Positions 50,876 through 60,470 of a stretch of 64,000 nucleotides of DNA are shown piece after piece. Position 1 is the stretch's first letter. Each line of letters opens with the position of its first letter. The notes beneath the pieces are model-generated. The model was not told the DNA's origin. It searched no databases and saw nothing but the letters and a program-made list of their open reading frames with translations. Source of the stretch: Chitinophaga jiangningensis (GTDB lineage: Bacteria > Bacteroidota > Bacteroidia > Chitinophagales > Chitinophagaceae); contig NZ_FRBL01000002.1 of assembly GCF_900142605.1 (NCBI RefSeq), positions 62,001-126,000 of the forward strand. Reading direction: 5' to 3'. A program made the translations under genes and the position numbers.

Positions 50876-51646
50876 TTACATCCGCTGCTTCATGGATTCG
50901 TAGAGGATGATCCCTGCTGCTACGGATACGTTGAATGATTCAAACTTACCCGCCATCGGGATGCGGAACAGTACATCGGATGCTTTACGCAGGGCCGGGA
51001 ATACGCCTTTATCCTCGGAGCCCATGATCACGGCCACTGGTTCGGTGAGGTCGCACTCATGCAGCATGGTTTCGGTTTCCATTTCGCTGGTAAGCACTTT
51101 GATACCGTTGAGATGCAGGGTATCAATGGCTTTGAGCAAACTGTTTACCCGACAAACTGCAATTCTTTCCAGGGCGCCGGCAGAGGATTTCATGGCTTCT
51201 TCGTTGAGAGCAGCCACGCCTTTGTCCGGTATGATGATGGCCTGTGCACCACAACACACTGCGCTGCGGGCAATGGCACCGATATTACGAACATCTGTAA
51301 TACCATCCAGGATGAGGAACAGGGGTGTTTGTCCCTGATCAGTTACATGAGAAATCACATCCTGCAAATCCAGGTAGGTAACATTACCGGCCAGGGCAAT
51401 AACACCTTGGTGATTGGCCTGGGTAAGCCCGTTGAGCTTTTCCACCGGTACCAGGTTTACAGGTATATTGTAAGATTGTGCCGCTTCTTTGATCTGTGGG
51501 ATAATATCTCCCGTTGCACTGCGGAGCATGAATATGCGCTCGATAGGCTTGCCACTGTTGATAGCTTCTATAACAGGCTGGCGGCCTATGATCAGCGATG
51601 ACTGCTTCGGACGCGGGCTCGTGTGCTTCTTAAATTTCCTTTCCAT
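50876..51646 (-). CDS. rlmB: 23S rRNA (guanosine-2'-O)-methyltransferase RlmB-type
   Basis: A 256-residue SpoU-family methyltransferase from ATG 51646. An upstream frame extension overlaps the -7 box TATCTTTG (51659-51652), so it is not used. The SpoU motifs are ILDGITDVRNIGAIARSA near 115-133, VAVIMGSEDKGV near 205-215 and IPMAGKFESFNVSVA near 228-242, which forms the knot. It methylates 23S rRNA G2251. The first 30 residues (HTSPRPKQSSLIIGRQPVIE) hold the RNA-binding start typical of RlmB. Confidence 0.9.
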   Translation of the reverse strand: MERKFKKHTSPRPKQSSLIIGRQPVIEAINSGKPIERIFMLRSATGDIIPQIKEAAQSYNIPVNLVPVEKLNGLTQANHQGVIALAGNVTYLDLQDVISHVTDQGQTPLFLILDGITDVRNIGAIARSAVCCGAQAIIIPDKGVAALNEEAMKSSAGALERIAVCRVNSLLKAIDTLHLNGIKVLTSEMETETMLHECDLTEPVAVIMGSEDKGVFPALRKASDVLFRIPMAGKFESFNVSVAAGIILYESMKQRM

Positions 51647-51682
51647 TGGCACAAAGATACTAGTCCTTGCGGACATACCGAG

Positions 51683-52234
51683 CTAGTACCCCAGCAGTCG
51701 CAGTTTCATTCGCTGGATAGCCGCCACGGATATGGAATCCGTGATTTCCATGTCCTGCACCATCCGGTAGGCTTCTTCAAAAGGCACCTTGCGTATGGTG
51801 AGCTGCTCGGTTTCTTCCGGCTCCGACTCCCCCTGGTGCAGGCCTCTGGCCAGAAACACCACTGCCGTTTCGTCGGTAACGGAGTTGGACGTATCAATAC
51901 GGGTAAGCAGTTCCCATTCGGATGCTACCAGCCCTGTTTCCTCCAGCAACTCTCTCTTGGCTGCATCCAGCGGATCCTCGTCCAGCGCTCCCCCGCCCTC
52001 TGGCAGCTCCCAGCTGAAGCGGTTCAGCGGAAAACGGAACTGCCCCACCAGGTAGGTATTCATCTCCTCATCCAAAGCTAATACACCAATGGCCACATTT
52101 TTAAAATGCACGACGCCATAAATACCGGGGTTGCCGGCAGGGTTCAGCCCTTCGTTATGTGTAATCCTGATCCAGTTGTTTTCGTACTTCGTTTCACTGG
52201 AATGTATTTTCCAGGGATTCTGATGTTTATCCAT
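51683..52234 (-). CDS. NUDIX hydrolase
   Basis: A 183-residue NUDIX protein. The NUDIX box Gx5Ex7REUxEExGU is complete (GGALDEDPLDAAKRELLEET, about residues 80-102). The pattern of an ADP-ribose pyrophosphatase-like hydrolase (SWELPEGGG) fits. It probably clears nucleoside diphosphate derivatives such as ADP-ribose; the substrate is not certain. It ends 24 bp from the rlmB -7 box and is followed by rlmB on the same strand. Confidence 0.9.
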   Translation of the reverse strand: MDKHQNPWKIHSSETKYENNWIRITHNEGLNPAGNPGIYGVVHFKNVAIGVLALDEEMNTYLVGQFRFPLNRFSWELPEGGGALDEDPLDAAKRELLEETGLVASEWELLTRIDTSNSVTDETAVVFLARGLHQGESEPEETEQLTIRKVPFEEAYRMVQDMEITDSISVAAIQRMKLRLLGY

Positions 52235-52263
52235 CCTGTAAATGTAAAATGAAAAATGAACGG

Positions 52264-52704
52264 TTAAACGGACAGATAGTAGTAATAGAAATCGGTGTCT
52301 TTCTTAAATCCTTTTTCTTCGTACAGTCGCTGTGCGGTTTCGTTAGTCACCTCCGTTTGTAACGTTACATATCCTGCTCCGGTATCGATGGCCAGCTGTC
52401 GGGCTGCATCCACCAGCATGCTGCCGGCACCTTTGCCACGATGGGCTTCCAGGACAAATAAATCGTTCAGCAACCAAGCACGTTTCATGCCAAGAGAGGT
52501 AAAAATTGGATAAAGCTGCATAAAACCTACGATTTCGTCCGATTCGAGGGCCACATAAATGCGACTCTCCCCTTTTTCCATGCGCTCGGAAATGAATTTC
52601 AGCGCCCCTTCAAAATCAGGTGCTGCCTTATAAAAAGTACGGTAAGTATCGAATAATACAGCCACTTCATTGAGGTGCAAAGTGCTTGCCTGGATGATTT
52701 CCAT
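52264..52704 (-). CDS. GNAT-family N-acetyltransferase
   Basis: A 146-residue acetyltransferase. The acetyl-CoA loop RGKGAGSMLVDAARQLA lies near residues 90-106, preceded by a FVLEAHRG strand and followed by VTLQTEVTNETAQRLYEEKG. The substrate (amine or protein) is unknown. It lies 29 bp upstream of the NUDIX gene in the same direction. Confidence 0.88.
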   Translation of the reverse strand: MEIIQASTLHLNEVAVLFDTYRTFYKAAPDFEGALKFISERMEKGESRIYVALESDEIVGFMQLYPIFTSLGMKRAWLLNDLFVLEAHRGKGAGSMLVDAARQLAIDTGAGYVTLQTEVTNETAQRLYEEKGFKKDTDFYYYYLSV

Positions 52705-52836
52705 TTGAATAGTTTTTAATAATGCTCAAGTTAACCCTTTTCCCTAAAAATAGTTCAGATGCCTGATCCGGTAAATACCGGGGCGGCATCTGACTATACT
52801 TCTACCTTAAAATTTTTCGTATATCTGTTTACGTTA

Positions 52837-53751
52837 TTATTCTGTTAACGCCAGCTGCTTATTTTTTGCCACGGCTCCATTTACCAGGTACACGCCAAAC
52901 AACGTTATCAGGGTACCAATTCCCATCATCCAGGTGAGCTCCTCTTTGAGCCAGAACCAGCCCAGCAGCACCGCCACAATCGGATTGATGTAGGCATATA
53001 CGGCGGCCAGCGAGGTAGGCATGTTATTCAGTACGTACACATAAGCACCGTATGCCAGCAGTGAACCTACCAATATCAAATAGAGCAGACTTTCCCATAG
53101 CTCCGCACTGAAGGTGGAAAATTGAATTGACTCCCTTATGAACAAAGTAGATATCAACAACATGACCGCCCCTCCGAACAGCATCTGATAGCCGGCTCCA
53201 TAGAGGAAATTAATATGCAGGGCCCATTTGGCAGTAAGCACAGAACCCAGTGCCCAGCACATGGAGGCAAACACACATAACATAATACCAAAGCGAAAAT
53301 CAGGATTCATCATACTCGCCAGGTAGTTATAAAAGATAGCTGCCACTCCCGCAAAGCCCAGCAGCAGCCCAATTCCCAGTTGCAGACTGATGCGGGTACG
53401 CTGCACCAGGAAAAAGCTGAAAAGTGTGATCCATATAGGAACAGTGGCGCTAATGATAGCACCCAGCCCACTGGGAATGTACTTCATGGACCAGGTCATT
53501 AACCCGTTGCTACCTACCAGCATCAGCAGCGAGATCATAAATAGTTTTCCTAACACGGCCCGCGGTGGCACCGCATTTCCCCGTACCAGGAAAAATAAGA
53601 CAAGGATTAATCCTGCGGTACCCTGCCGCAGTCCTGAAAGGGTAATCCCGTGCAGGTGACGCACTCCAATGCTGGAAGCCATATAGGTGGTGCCCCAGAA
53701 TATGCTAACGATGGCGAGTGCCAGGTATCCGATAGGTGTTGCTTTACGCAT
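52837..53751 (-). CDS. EamA-family drug/metabolite transporter
   Basis: A 304-residue integral membrane protein with ten predicted segments in two repeated EamA domains (about residues 8-140 and 155-295). The GTTYMASSIGVRHL start and a late AYINPIVAVLLGWFWLKEEL segment near 245-265 are typical. Exports or imports small metabolites. It lies 7 bp after the decarboxylase gene, so the two may be co-transcribed and the transporter might export the decarboxylation product. Confidence 0.88.
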   Translation of the reverse strand: MRKATPIGYLALAIVSIFWGTTYMASSIGVRHLHGITLSGLRQGTAGLILVLFFLVRGNAVPPRAVLGKLFMISLLMLVGSNGLMTWSMKYIPSGLGAIISATVPIWITLFSFFLVQRTRISLQLGIGLLLGFAGVAAIFYNYLASMMNPDFRFGIMLCVFASMCWALGSVLTAKWALHINFLYGAGYQMLFGGAVMLLISTLFIRESIQFSTFSAELWESLLYLILVGSLLAYGAYVYVLNNMPTSLAAVYAYINPIVAVLLGWFWLKEELTWMMGIGTLITLFGVYLVNGAVAKNKQLALTE

Positions 53752-53758
53752 GGCTCAA

Positions 53759-55150
53759 TTATATTGTGGTTAACAGTTGCTGCATAGTTTCCCATACCAG
53801 CGCTACGTCTTCCGTGGTGGTACGCCAGTTGACCAAAGCCGCCCTGATGGCGGGCTGTCCCTGGTATTGCGTTTTCGTCATGTATACTACGCCGCTCGCG
53901 TTCAGTGCCTGCAATAAGGCCTCTACTTTGGCTGCCTGCTCCGCTGCTTCCACATCTACCGTAAAACAAACCACACATAACCGCACTGGTGCGAGCAATT
54001 TTAGCCGTGCATCCGAAGCGATGTAAGTCCCCAACTGCCGCGCGAGCTTCACATTGTTTTCCACGATGTGCCGGTAGCCATCCTTACCATAAGCCTGTAA
54101 CGTAAACCAGGCGGGCAATGCCCTTAAGCGCCGGGAGTTTTCAGGCACGTAATTATTGTAATGAAATTCCTCCTGCGGATCACCAAGGTATGCGGCGCCG
54201 GGATTTTGAAACACGCTCACCTGCAACTGCGGATGGCGACTGAAAATCATGGCGGAATCATATGGCACGTTCAGCCATTTATGCGCATCGATGGTGATGC
54301 TATCGGCCTGCTCCCAGCCTTTCAGCAAATGGCTGAAATCCGGACTGCAAGCGGCGAAACCACCGAAAGCAGCATCTATGTGCAGCCAGAAATTATACTT
54401 TTTCTTTAGTGCCACCATCGCTTCGATATCATCGAAATCAACAGTGTTTACCGTGCCTGCATTGGCAACTACTATAACCGGCTGACCGGGATTTTCACGC
54501 AGGTAATATTCGAGTGCGTGCACCTCTACCGCTTCCCGGTTGGGAATGGCTGGTATACGCACCAGGTTATTACGACCTATACCCAGCATAGACAAAGATT
54601 TGAGAATACTGGAATGGGGTACTGCGGATAGGATTTTAAGATTGGGGAGAGATGCTATCCCTTCTGCTGCCACGTTTACCCCGAGCTGCTCCCCCAGCCA
54701 CTGCCGGGCAATAGCCAGTCCGGTGAAATTAGCGGTGGTAGCGCCGCTCACAAAGGCACCAAAGAAATGCTCCGGAATCCCGAAGAGCGACTTCAACTGT
54801 TGGATTGCATCTTTTTCGATGTGTAATGCTGCTGAACCGCTGCTGGAACCGTTCATATCTGTAGCGCCGGCTATCCAGTCGCCCATCAGCGCAGCCGGTG
54901 TTACACCACCGGTTACAAAGCCCCAGTAGCGGGGGCCACTGCCGGCGGCCAGGTGGTTACCATACAACGCAGTGAACTTTTCCAGCGTTGCTGCTGCCCC
55001 AATCCCTTGTTCAGGAAGCGTGGCAGCGGGCAGCGACGGAATAATACGATGTGGGGCGAGTGAATTTAATCCGGCGAGATACTTACTGGTGAATGCCTGA
55101 CTGAGGGCTAATAACTGATCTGTGGACTGTAAATCTGCTGCTAATTTCAT
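53759..55150 (-). CDS. Pyridoxal-dependent amino acid decarboxylase
   Basis: A 463-residue PLP enzyme (group II decarboxylase) from ATG 55150; the frame opens 54 bp earlier. The PLP lysine is in SITIDAHKWLNVPYDSA near residue 292. HIDAAFGGFAACSP near 265 and SGATTANFTGLAIARQW near 150 fit aromatic-L-amino-acid or glutamate decarboxylases. The substrate cannot be fixed from sequence. It lies upstream of the EamA transporter on the same strand. Confidence 0.85.
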   Translation of the reverse strand: MKLAADLQSTDQLLALSQAFTSKYLAGLNSLAPHRIIPSLPAATLPEQGIGAAATLEKFTALYGNHLAAGSGPRYWGFVTGGVTPAALMGDWIAGATDMNGSSSGSAALHIEKDAIQQLKSLFGIPEHFFGAFVSGATTANFTGLAIARQWLGEQLGVNVAAEGIASLPNLKILSAVPHSSILKSLSMLGIGRNNLVRIPAIPNREAVEVHALEYYLRENPGQPVIVVANAGTVNTVDFDDIEAMVALKKKYNFWLHIDAAFGGFAACSPDFSHLLKGWEQADSITIDAHKWLNVPYDSAMIFSRHPQLQVSVFQNPGAAYLGDPQEEFHYNNYVPENSRRLRALPAWFTLQAYGKDGYRHIVENNVKLARQLGTYIASDARLKLLAPVRLCVVCFTVDVEAAEQAAKVEALLQALNASGVVYMTKTQYQGQPAIRAALVNWRTTTEDVALVWETMQQLLTTI

Positions 55151-55279
55151 TGTGCCGGAATTAAGGGTGAAACAATCATTCGCTAATCGCGACACAAAAT
55201 TCATACAATTCCGGTTGCTAAAACAGATTCAGTTTTGCAAATTTTATACAGATCAGATTTTTTCCCGGCAAGGATTGTA

Positions 55280-55571
55280 TCTTTTTTCTCGCAAAGGGAC
55301 ATAAGGATTTTAAGCTGGGGCTTTAGGCGCCTTCGGCGCCAGGGTGCGATCTTTTTTGCACGCAAAGCAGCAAAGCAGGTAAGCAGCTAAGGCTTGTGTT
55401 TTGTTGTTTGTGTTTTGTTGTTGAAGAGCGATTTATTTGTTTTCCGCCGTCGGCGGAAAACAAATCTCCGTGAGTAAAGACCTTCGGTCTTTACTCACGG
55501 AGAAAAAAATTATCGGAACATAATGCAGGCCTTTGCTGCTTATGCCCCTTATGCTGCTTTGCGAGAAAAAA
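55280..55571. repeat. MITE-like element with TTTTTCTCGCAAAG ends and twin hairpins
   Basis: The left end CTTTTTTCTCGCAAAG (55281) and the right end CTTTGCGAGAAAAAA (55555-55569) are inverted. Inside lie GGCGCC-TTC-GGCGCC-type and GCAAAGCAGCAAAGCAGG repeats, a 15-bp hairpin (55435-55465) and an 18-bp hairpin GACC-TTC-GGTC-type (55465-55503). The segment near 55510-55560, read on the minus strand, matches the segment at 60480-60530 closely (GCCTGCATTAT core). No protein is encoded. Its two ends suggest a transposable or repetitive element; the transposase, if any, is elsewhere. Confidence 0.7.
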
Positions 55572-55588
55572 AATTCGCGTGATAACAT

Positions 55589-56071
55589 TCATCTCAGCCC
55601 TGTGAAGAGGTCGCCTCTTTCATGATCCAGCAGCCACCGTTTGCGCCACAGACCACCTGCATAGCCCGTCAATACACCGTTTGCGCCTACCACCCGGTGG
55701 CAGGGTACAATAATAGCGAGGGCATTTTTGCCGTTGGTGGTACCTACTGCGCGTATGCTCTTCACGTTATTAATGCGTTTGGCGAGTTGCAGGTAGGTAA
55801 TGGTATGGCCGTAAGGGATTTTTACGAGCTGATTCCATACGGTATGCTGAAAAGTGGAACCATGCTGGGAGATGGGCAGGTCGAATTCGCGCCGGTCGCC
55901 CGCGAAATATTCAAAAAGCTGCTGCGCGCATTCCAGCAGCAGTGGCGGGGCTTCGTGAAAATCTTCTTCCGGGTCGTCTGTAAAATGCACGGAGGTAATA
56001 TACGCGGTGGTGCCGCTAATCAGCAGTGCTCCAACGGGGGTGTCTATACGAAGATGATACAGCGTATCCAT
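55589..56071 (-). CDS. ogt: Methylated-DNA-cysteine S-methyltransferase
   Basis: A 160-residue repair protein from ATG 56071. The frame opens earlier but would overlap the AlkA-like gene. The active site IVPCHRVVGANG places the acceptor Cys near residue 124, and GYAGGLWRKRWLLDHE closes the domain. It transfers methyl groups from O6-methylguanine or O4-methylthymine to itself. It is 8 bp from the AlkA-like gene, forming a DNA alkylation repair pair. Confidence 0.92.
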   Translation of the reverse strand: MDTLYHLRIDTPVGALLISGTTAYITSVHFTDDPEEDFHEAPPLLLECAQQLFEYFAGDRREFDLPISQHGSTFQHTVWNQLVKIPYGHTITYLQLAKRINNVKSIRAVGTTNGKNALAIIVPCHRVVGANGVLTGYAGGLWRKRWLLDHERGDLFTGLR

Positions 56072-56078
56072 ATATAAT

Positions 56079-57014
56079 TTATTGGGGTAGTAATGTTCTC
56101 CACAGATAAAAGGTAGCATAGGCGGCATGTTGGCCCCATTTGCCGGTGATTTCTTTCAGCTGCGCTGCGGTTGGTTTGGCTTCCAGCTGCAAACGCGCTT
56201 TGATTGCGTTATGCAGGCCGGCGTCTTCCAGGGGCAGCGCTTCCGGAAAGCGACCATATTTCATCAGAATATAGTTAGCGGACCAGTTACCGATTCCTTT
56301 GAGTGCAAGCAATCGCTCTTTTGCCTGCTGGTAATCCATGCGGTCCAGTGCTTCCATTGAAAAAGTACCATTCACTATTTCCTGTGCCGTGGCAATCAGG
56401 TACCTGGCCTTGCCGCCGGAAAACTGCATGCCTGCCAGTACCTCCGGGGTAAGTGCAGCAATCACTTCCGGGCGTGGGAACAGGTGGAAGGTATGCCCAT
56501 CCAGCGCTACGCTGTAGCCGAAGTGGGTGATCAGCCGCTGGCGCAAGGTATAGGCAAATGTCAGGTTGATTTGTTGCCCTATGATCGTCCAGCACAGCGT
56601 TTCGAATAAATCCGGGATACCGATCAGCCGCAGGCCTTTGTATCTCTCCGGCAGGCCCGACAGCAAAGGATTTTGAGCAGCATAATCATAAAACGACTGC
56701 AAGCTCCCATCCAGGTGCAGCCAGCGCGTTACATAACGGGTGATATAGGCAATGGCTTTTTCCGTGAGGGCTGGTACCCGTTCCGTCAGCTCCGGAAAAG
56801 TTACCGGTGACATCTCCACTATTAATTGATGACCTGTTTCACCTGTAACCGTGATCAGCACCGGGATACCATCTGCTACCACCAGTTTCTGCAAGGTGCC
56901 GTTACGGATAAAATGCAGATTTTCCTTATCCGATCTGCCCAGGAACACCAGGCATGCTGCAAATGAAAAATTACCGGGGTCGTTGATGTCCACTAAAATC
57001 TGCTGCGACTTCAT
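56079..57014 (-). CDS. DNA-3-methyladenine glycosylase (AlkA-like)
   Basis: A 311-residue protein. The helix-hairpin-helix LLALKGIGNWSANYILMK lies near residues 240-257, with the catalytic Asp in PLEDAGL near 264. The N-terminal domain (about 1-100) resembles AlkA. It removes alkylated bases; length and motifs are normal. It lies 8 bp upstream of ogt on the same strand, so both act on alkylation damage and are likely co-transcribed. Confidence 0.9.
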   Translation of the reverse strand: MKSQQILVDINDPGNFSFAACLVFLGRSDKENLHFIRNGTLQKLVVADGIPVLITVTGETGHQLIVEMSPVTFPELTERVPALTEKAIAYITRYVTRWLHLDGSLQSFYDYAAQNPLLSGLPERYKGLRLIGIPDLFETLCWTIIGQQINLTFAYTLRQRLITHFGYSVALDGHTFHLFPRPEVIAALTPEVLAGMQFSGGKARYLIATAQEIVNGTFSMEALDRMDYQQAKERLLALKGIGNWSANYILMKYGRFPEALPLEDAGLHNAIKARLQLEAKPTAAQLKEITGKWGQHAAYATFYLWRTLLPQ

Positions 57015-57115
57015 ATCCTACAAAAATAAAAAAACGGTGCACAGTTGCAAGCCCGATTATTGCGAAAAAACAGATTCAATTTACTACTTTTACACCATAT
57101 CAGATTTTCAACGAG

Positions 57116-58543
57116 ATGTTTAAAACAGCAGAACACCTATATATCCAGGTAGCGGATAATATTGAGCAACTGATAGAAAAAGAAGTGCTTAAAATCGGCG
57201 AAAAGCTGCCATCCGTACGCACTTTAAGCAAGCAACAGGGGATTAGTCTGAGTACAGCCTTTCAGGCGTACTATCACCTGGAATCGAAGGGATTGATTGA
57301 ATCGCGCCCTAAATCCGGCTACTACATCCGGTTTAACAGCAAGCGCATGCCGGACCTGCCTGCCAGCTGCGAGCCTGTAAAGAAGGCAGCAGAAGTAACT
57401 GTGCATGAAATGGTAGCAGCTGTATATAATCTGATGGCGGCGCCGGACATCGTGCGGTTTTCCGTAGCCACGCCGCCACCGGAGATACTACCTGCTGCAA
57501 AGATGGCAAAAGCAGTAGTACAGGCCCTGCGCGAGTTACCTGATTACGGGGTAGCCTATGATCCTTTGCAGGGAAATCTGCGGCTACGGCGGCAGTTGGC
57601 GCTGCTGTCGCTCAGCTGGGGTGGCGCCTATACGGAAAATGATGTGGTGACTACCAACGGCTGCGTAGAGGCGCTAACGTTATGCCTCAGTGCCGTTACC
57701 CAGCCTGGCGATACGATTGCGATTGAAAGTCCGGCCTACTACGGTGCATTGCAACTGGCCGAAGGCCTGGGCCTGAAAGTGCTGGAAGTGCCTACACATC
57801 CGGCTACCGGCGTGGACCTGGCTTATCTGGATAAAGCTATACCCCGGCATAAAATTAAAGCCTGTTTGTTTGTGCCCAATTTCAATAATCCCATTGGGTG
57901 TTGCATGCCGGATAAGCAAAAAAAGGAGCTGGTGGGTATTATAGAGAAGTATGATATCGCGCTGATAGAGGACGATATTTATGGGGACCTGTACTTTGGT
58001 AAACAGCGCCCTGCTACCTGCAAAACCTTTGATAAGAAGGGTAATGTGTTGTACTGCAGCTCGGTTTCAAAATCTGTAGCGCCGGGCTTCCGCGTTGGCT
58101 GGACGATGCCGGGCAAATACAAGGATCGCATTCTGCAGCTGAAACATATGCATGCCATAGCATCGCCGAGTATTACGCATGCGGCAGTTGGTAATTTCCT
58201 GGAAACGGGGCGTTATGAAAATCATTTAAGAAATCTCAGGAAGAAATTACATACCCAGTATCTGCGGTATTCGCAGGCCATCATGGAGTATTTCCCGGAG
58301 AGTGCCCGTGTGAGCCGCCCGCAGGGAGGCTGTGTATTGTGGATTGAACTGGAGGGGCATATTAATACCTATGAACTATTTCAGCAGGCACTGAAGCACA
58401 AGATCAGTATAAGCCCAGGCAGGATATTTACGTTGCAGGACCGTTACAGCAACTGTATGCGGCTCAGTTATAGTGTGCCCTGGAGCAAGCAGGTGGATGA
58501 TAGTCTGAAAACATTAGGGAAGCTGCTGCGCAGGATGGGATAA
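57116..58543 (+). CDS. MocR-type GntR/aminotransferase regulator
   Basis: A 475-residue fusion of a GntR winged helix (about residues 5-75, LPSVRTLSKQQGISLSTAFQ) and a class I aminotransferase domain. The PLP lysine is in SSVSKSVAPGFRVGW near residue 318. MocR proteins use PLP as a sensor and often regulate vitamin B6 or amino acid genes. Here it is divergent from the AlkA-like/ogt pair by 101 bp, so it may regulate itself or an unlinked gene. Confidence 0.88.
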   Translation: MFKTAEHLYIQVADNIEQLIEKEVLKIGEKLPSVRTLSKQQGISLSTAFQAYYHLESKGLIESRPKSGYYIRFNSKRMPDLPASCEPVKKAAEVTVHEMVAAVYNLMAAPDIVRFSVATPPPEILPAAKMAKAVVQALRELPDYGVAYDPLQGNLRLRRQLALLSLSWGGAYTENDVVTTNGCVEALTLCLSAVTQPGDTIAIESPAYYGALQLAEGLGLKVLEVPTHPATGVDLAYLDKAIPRHKIKACLFVPNFNNPIGCCMPDKQKKELVGIIEKYDIALIEDDIYGDLYFGKQRPATCKTFDKKGNVLYCSSVSKSVAPGFRVGWTMPGKYKDRILQLKHMHAIASPSITHAAVGNFLETGRYENHLRNLRKKLHTQYLRYSQAIMEYFPESARVSRPQGGCVLWIELEGHINTYELFQQALKHKISISPGRIFTLQDRYSNCMRLSYSVPWSKQVDDSLKTLGKLLRRMG

Positions 58544-58622
58544 CCCAAAAGTATTTCCCGCCAGGAAGCTACCTGCGGGAAATACCGGGACAATTACAAC
58601 ATTACAAATCAACATTTCAAGA

Positions 58623-59372
58623 TTATCCTGCCAGCGGATGAACGGCGAGGCCACCGTCAACATTTACTTCGGAACCGGTAATGAAGCTGGCATCCGGAGA
58701 TGCGAGGAAGCTCACCAGTTTGGCTACTTCTTCGGGTTTACCAATGCGCTTAAGTGGTACCAGGTTACCGAACTGGTCAACTGTGCCTTTGTCGATGCCG
58801 GCCTTATCGAATATCGGGGTGAAAATGGGCCCTGGATTTACCGCATTTACACGAATATTTTTAGCTGCAAGTTCTCTGGAGAGCGTGCGGGCGAGCGAGT
58901 TGAGGGCCGCCTTGCTGGCGCTGTACACGGATGCATTAGGCATACCGCTGATAGCGTTGATGGAGGAGAGAAATATGATGCTGCCGCCTTCATTGATCAG
59001 TGGCAGGAGGTATTGAGCGGTAAAGAAGGCGCCTTTGAAGTTGATGTCCATGGTATTGTCGAAGATATCTTCGGTAGTATCTTCAAAGCTGGCGAATTTT
59101 CCTACGCCGGCGTTGATGAAGAGCACGTCTATTTTACCATAACGGTTTTGAATATACGCAGCCAGTTCTTTGGTGTCTGCGAGGGATTGCTGATCAGCAG
59201 TGAACCCTGCTGCCGGCTCACCGAGCTGTTGTACCGCTTTATGTACGGCGTCTGCATTACGGCCGGTGATAAGCACCCTGTATCCTTTCTTTAAAAATTC
59301 TTCTGCTGTAGCGTATCCTATTCCACTGTTGCCACCTGTGACAACGACTGTTTTATCCTGATAAGTACTCAT
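58623..59372 (-). CDS. Short-chain dehydrogenase/reductase, catalytic Tyr intact
   Basis: A 249-residue SDR from ATG 59372 (a start 12 bp earlier is possible). TGGNSGIGYATAEEF is the NAD(P) loop, NAG at residues 87-89, SS at 146-147 and Tyr150-Lys154 in VYSASKAAL. All catalytic residues are present. The upstream region holds TTTAAACATTTAAA and ATATTTCGATATA, motifs also seen near the ArsR regulator at 60.8-61.2 kb. The close paralogue upstream has His in place of Tyr150. Confidence 0.92.
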   Translation of the reverse strand: MSTYQDKTVVVTGGNSGIGYATAEEFLKKGYRVLITGRNADAVHKAVQQLGEPAAGFTADQQSLADTKELAAYIQNRYGKIDVLFINAGVGKFASFEDTTEDIFDNTMDINFKGAFFTAQYLLPLINEGGSIIFLSSINAISGMPNASVYSASKAALNSLARTLSRELAAKNIRVNAVNPGPIFTPIFDKAGIDKGTVDQFGNLVPLKRIGKPEEVAKLVSFLASPDASFITGSEVNVDGGLAVHPLAG

Positions 59373-59628
59373 TTTTTTAAACATTTAAATATTTCGATAT
59401 AATAGAGGAAAAAATTTTGGGGCAACCTATCCCGCCTGCTGTGGGAAGATTCAGAGAGAGTGAAACCTCCGGTTTCATTACTCCTGAATAGCCACAAGGA
59501 AGTATTTACAAATATCCCTCCTTGCTGGATAAGACCTTGGAGCCCGACAATGGATGAAGTGGTTTATAAGGGGTGATGGATGAAGTCGACCTGGTTGGAG
59601 AATACAATTACAATTATGGCAAATTGGG

Positions 59629-60378
59629 TTACCCTGCTAATGGATGAACAGAGAAGCCTCCGTCGATATTGATTTCGGCCCCATGTACAAAGCTGGCTTC
59701 GCGGGAGCTGATAAAGCCTACCATACTGGCTATTTCTGCCGGTTGTGCCACTCTGCCCAGTGGAATGCGGCTGGCCATGAATGAAAGAGTATCTTCTCCC
59801 AAACCTGCTTTTTGTAAAATGGGTGTGTTTACGGGACCGGGAACGATGGTATTTACCCGGATGTTGCGTGGGGCTAGTTCTCTGGACAATGTTCTGGCCA
59901 GGGAACTGAGGGCCGCCTTGCTCGCCGAGTGTACTGCTGCTCCCGGCATACCGCCGTTTGCATTGCTGGAAGAGAGGAACACAATACTGCCGCCTTCTTT
60001 CATAAGTGGCAGCAACTGCTGCACCGTGAAAAATGCTCCTTTGAAATTAATGTTCATCAGTTCGTCAAATAGTTCTTCTGTTGTTGCTTCAAATGGTCCG
60101 AACTTCCCGATACCGGCGTTGATAAAGAGCACGTCTATCTGGCCGTAGCGGGAGCGGACAAATTCCGCCAGTTTTGTGGTGTCTTCCAGTGATTGCACAT
60201 CTGCCTTGAATCCTTCGGCCGGATAGCCCAGCTGGTGTACGGCCTTTTGTATGGCTGCAGGGTTTCTACCTGTGATCAGCACGCGGTAACCTCTTCCTAA
60301 AAATTCTTCTGCCGTAGCATAGCCTATTCCGCTGTTGCCGCCAGTGATGACGATCGTTTGCTGTTGTTTCTTTACCAT
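59629..60378 (-). CDS. SDR paralogue with His in place of the catalytic Tyr
   Basis: A 249-residue SDR from ATG 60378 that aligns with its neighbour residue for residue from about residue 10. The NAD(P) loop TGGNSGIGYATAEEF, NAG (87-89) and Lys154 are kept, but the Tyr of YxxxK is His150 (CAC at 59931-59929; the paralogue has TAC). Such a change usually abolishes dehydrogenase activity. It may be inactive, bind a ligand, or use another acid. The two are about two-thirds identical by eye. Confidence 0.9.
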   Translation of the reverse strand: MVKKQQQTIVITGGNSGIGYATAEEFLGRGYRVLITGRNPAAIQKAVHQLGYPAEGFKADVQSLEDTTKLAEFVRSRYGQIDVLFINAGIGKFGPFEATTEELFDELMNINFKGAFFTVQQLLPLMKEGGSIVFLSSSNANGGMPGAAVHSASKAALSSLARTLSRELAPRNIRVNTIVPGPVNTPILQKAGLGEDTLSFMASRIPLGRVAQPAEIASMVGFISSREASFVHGAEINIDGGFSVHPLAG

Positions 60379-60470
60379 TGCTGTTGTTGAATTACCTGTG
60401 TGAACAGATAGAAATCCCTTTTTAGCTATACAATCTGTTATGATGAACTCAGCGTATTTTTTAGTGAAGA

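Noticed and set aside
58638..59294. 218-codon plus-strand frame opposite the first SDR
   Set aside because: The minus strand encodes an intact SDR with NAD loop and YxxxK; the plus frame has no domain.
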